From positions 1 through 6,153 of the forward strand of contig JAJTHU010000087.1 of the NCBI GenBank assembly GCA_021300055.1: a stretch of DNA of 6,153 bases, written 5' to 3'. A program made the translations under genes and the position numbers. The DNA is from Nitrosomonadaceae bacterium (lineage in GTDB: Bacteria; Pseudomonadota; Gammaproteobacteria; Burkholderiales; Usitatibacteraceae). Numbering within the stretch: the first letter of the stretch is position 1; each line of letters opens with the position of its first letter. Of this stretch, positions 5,858 through 6,153 are shown in pieces. The notes under the pieces are model-generated. The model worked only from the letters and a program-made list of their open reading frames with translations, ran no database searches and was not told the origin of the DNA.

Positions 5858-6153
5858 GCAGGTTTGCGGCAGGCGACGATGTAATTTACGGACACGTCGT
5901 CGTTGAGACGATAGACCTTGGTAAACGGATTGTAAGTCATGCCGGTGAACTCGCTCACCGTGAGACCCTCGTCACGCGCGAGCGTGGCAAGCTCTGCGGG
6001 CGTGATAAAGCGGCGGTATTCGTGCGTACCTTTCGGCAGCAGGTTCAGCACGTACTCGGCGCCGACGATCGCGAACAAAAACGACTTCGGGTTGCGGTTG
6101 AGGGTCGAAAAGAACAACCAGCCACCGGGCTTCGCAAGCGCAGCACACGCGCG
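5854..6153 (-). CDS. ubiG: Ubiquinone biosynthesis O-methyltransferase UbiG, C-terminal part
   Basis: This is the last 99 residues of UbiG, the SAM-dependent enzyme that performs both O-methylations of ubiquinone synthesis at the inner face of the membrane. The gene runs off the right edge, so the SAM-binding motifs are outside the window. Visible signatures are KPGGWLFFSTLNRNPKS, then FLFAIVGAEYVLNLLPKGTH, the segment FITPAELATLARDEGL, and the C-terminal TGMTYNPFTKVYRLNDDVSV with the ending NYIVACRKPA. These match the UbiG C-terminal region closely in order and spacing. The frame is open to the window edge; the TTG at 6117 is internal and not the start. Its TGA overlaps the ATG of the DUF1501 gene by 4 bases. 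Confidence 0.95.
   Translation of the reverse strand, partial: RACAALAKPGGWLFFSTLNRNPKSFLFAIVGAEYVLNLLPKGTHEYRRFITPAELATLARDEGLTVSEFTGMTYNPFTKVYRLNDDVSVNYIVACRKPA

Noticed and set aside
6115..6117. TTG at 6117 as the start of an 87-codon gene
   Set aside because: The frame continues to the window edge with UbiG-like residues upstream (RACAALAKPGGW), so it is an internal codon of a partial gene.
1..6153. CRISPR array, toxin-antitoxin pair or phage defence genes
   Set aside because: No regularly spaced repeats of CRISPR size and no recognisable defence or toxin domain were found on either strand.

Overview
The window looks like chromosomal DNA of a moderately GC-rich betaproteobacterium. The evidence is a UbiG tail typical of that class, a HAD phosphatase next to ubiG (an arrangement known in Pseudomonas and Burkholderiales), and a one-piece tmRNA encoding the tag ANDENYALAA. 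No species can be named from the sequence alone.

Layout. (1) Bases 1-506 are mobile-DNA debris. A probable insertion-sequence end carrying two 13-bp direct repeats abuts the C-terminal part of a recombinase-associated helix-turn-helix protein. (2) Bases 553-3113 form a divergent regulatory module. A LysR-type regulator (rightward, TTG start) faces a two-gene leftward operon: a short-chain dehydrogenase/reductase followed 8-14 nt later by a KefF/MdaB-like flavodoxin-fold NAD(P)H oxidoreductase. The intergenic region of about 147 bp is AT-rich and contains small dyads suited to LysR control. (3) Bases 3114-3403 hold no convincing gene; they contain a GC-rich imperfect inverted repeat and the ssrA terminator. 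(4) Bases 3404-3765 (minus strand) are the complete tmRNA gene ssrA, with a perfect 7-bp acceptor pairing, the CCA end encoded, the tag reading frame and a strong intrinsic terminator. (5) Bases 3960-6153 (minus strand) are a tightly packed operon, ubiG (partial, running off the right edge) - DUF1501 Tat-exported protein - HAD phosphatase (Gph/MupP type). Both junctions are 4-base ATGA overlaps.

How the parts work together. The right block combines ubiquinone synthesis (UbiG), a small-molecule phosphatase and a Tat-exported protein of unknown function lodged between them. The middle block is a plausible LysR-controlled response to electrophiles or quinones, by analogy with the CrgA-mdaB pair of Neisseria. 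The left block resembles accessory DNA next to ssrA, a known island insertion hotspot, but no integrase or attachment repeat is visible. I see no wholly new system. The most unusual point is the DUF1501 gene translationally coupled between ubiG and the phosphatase gene.
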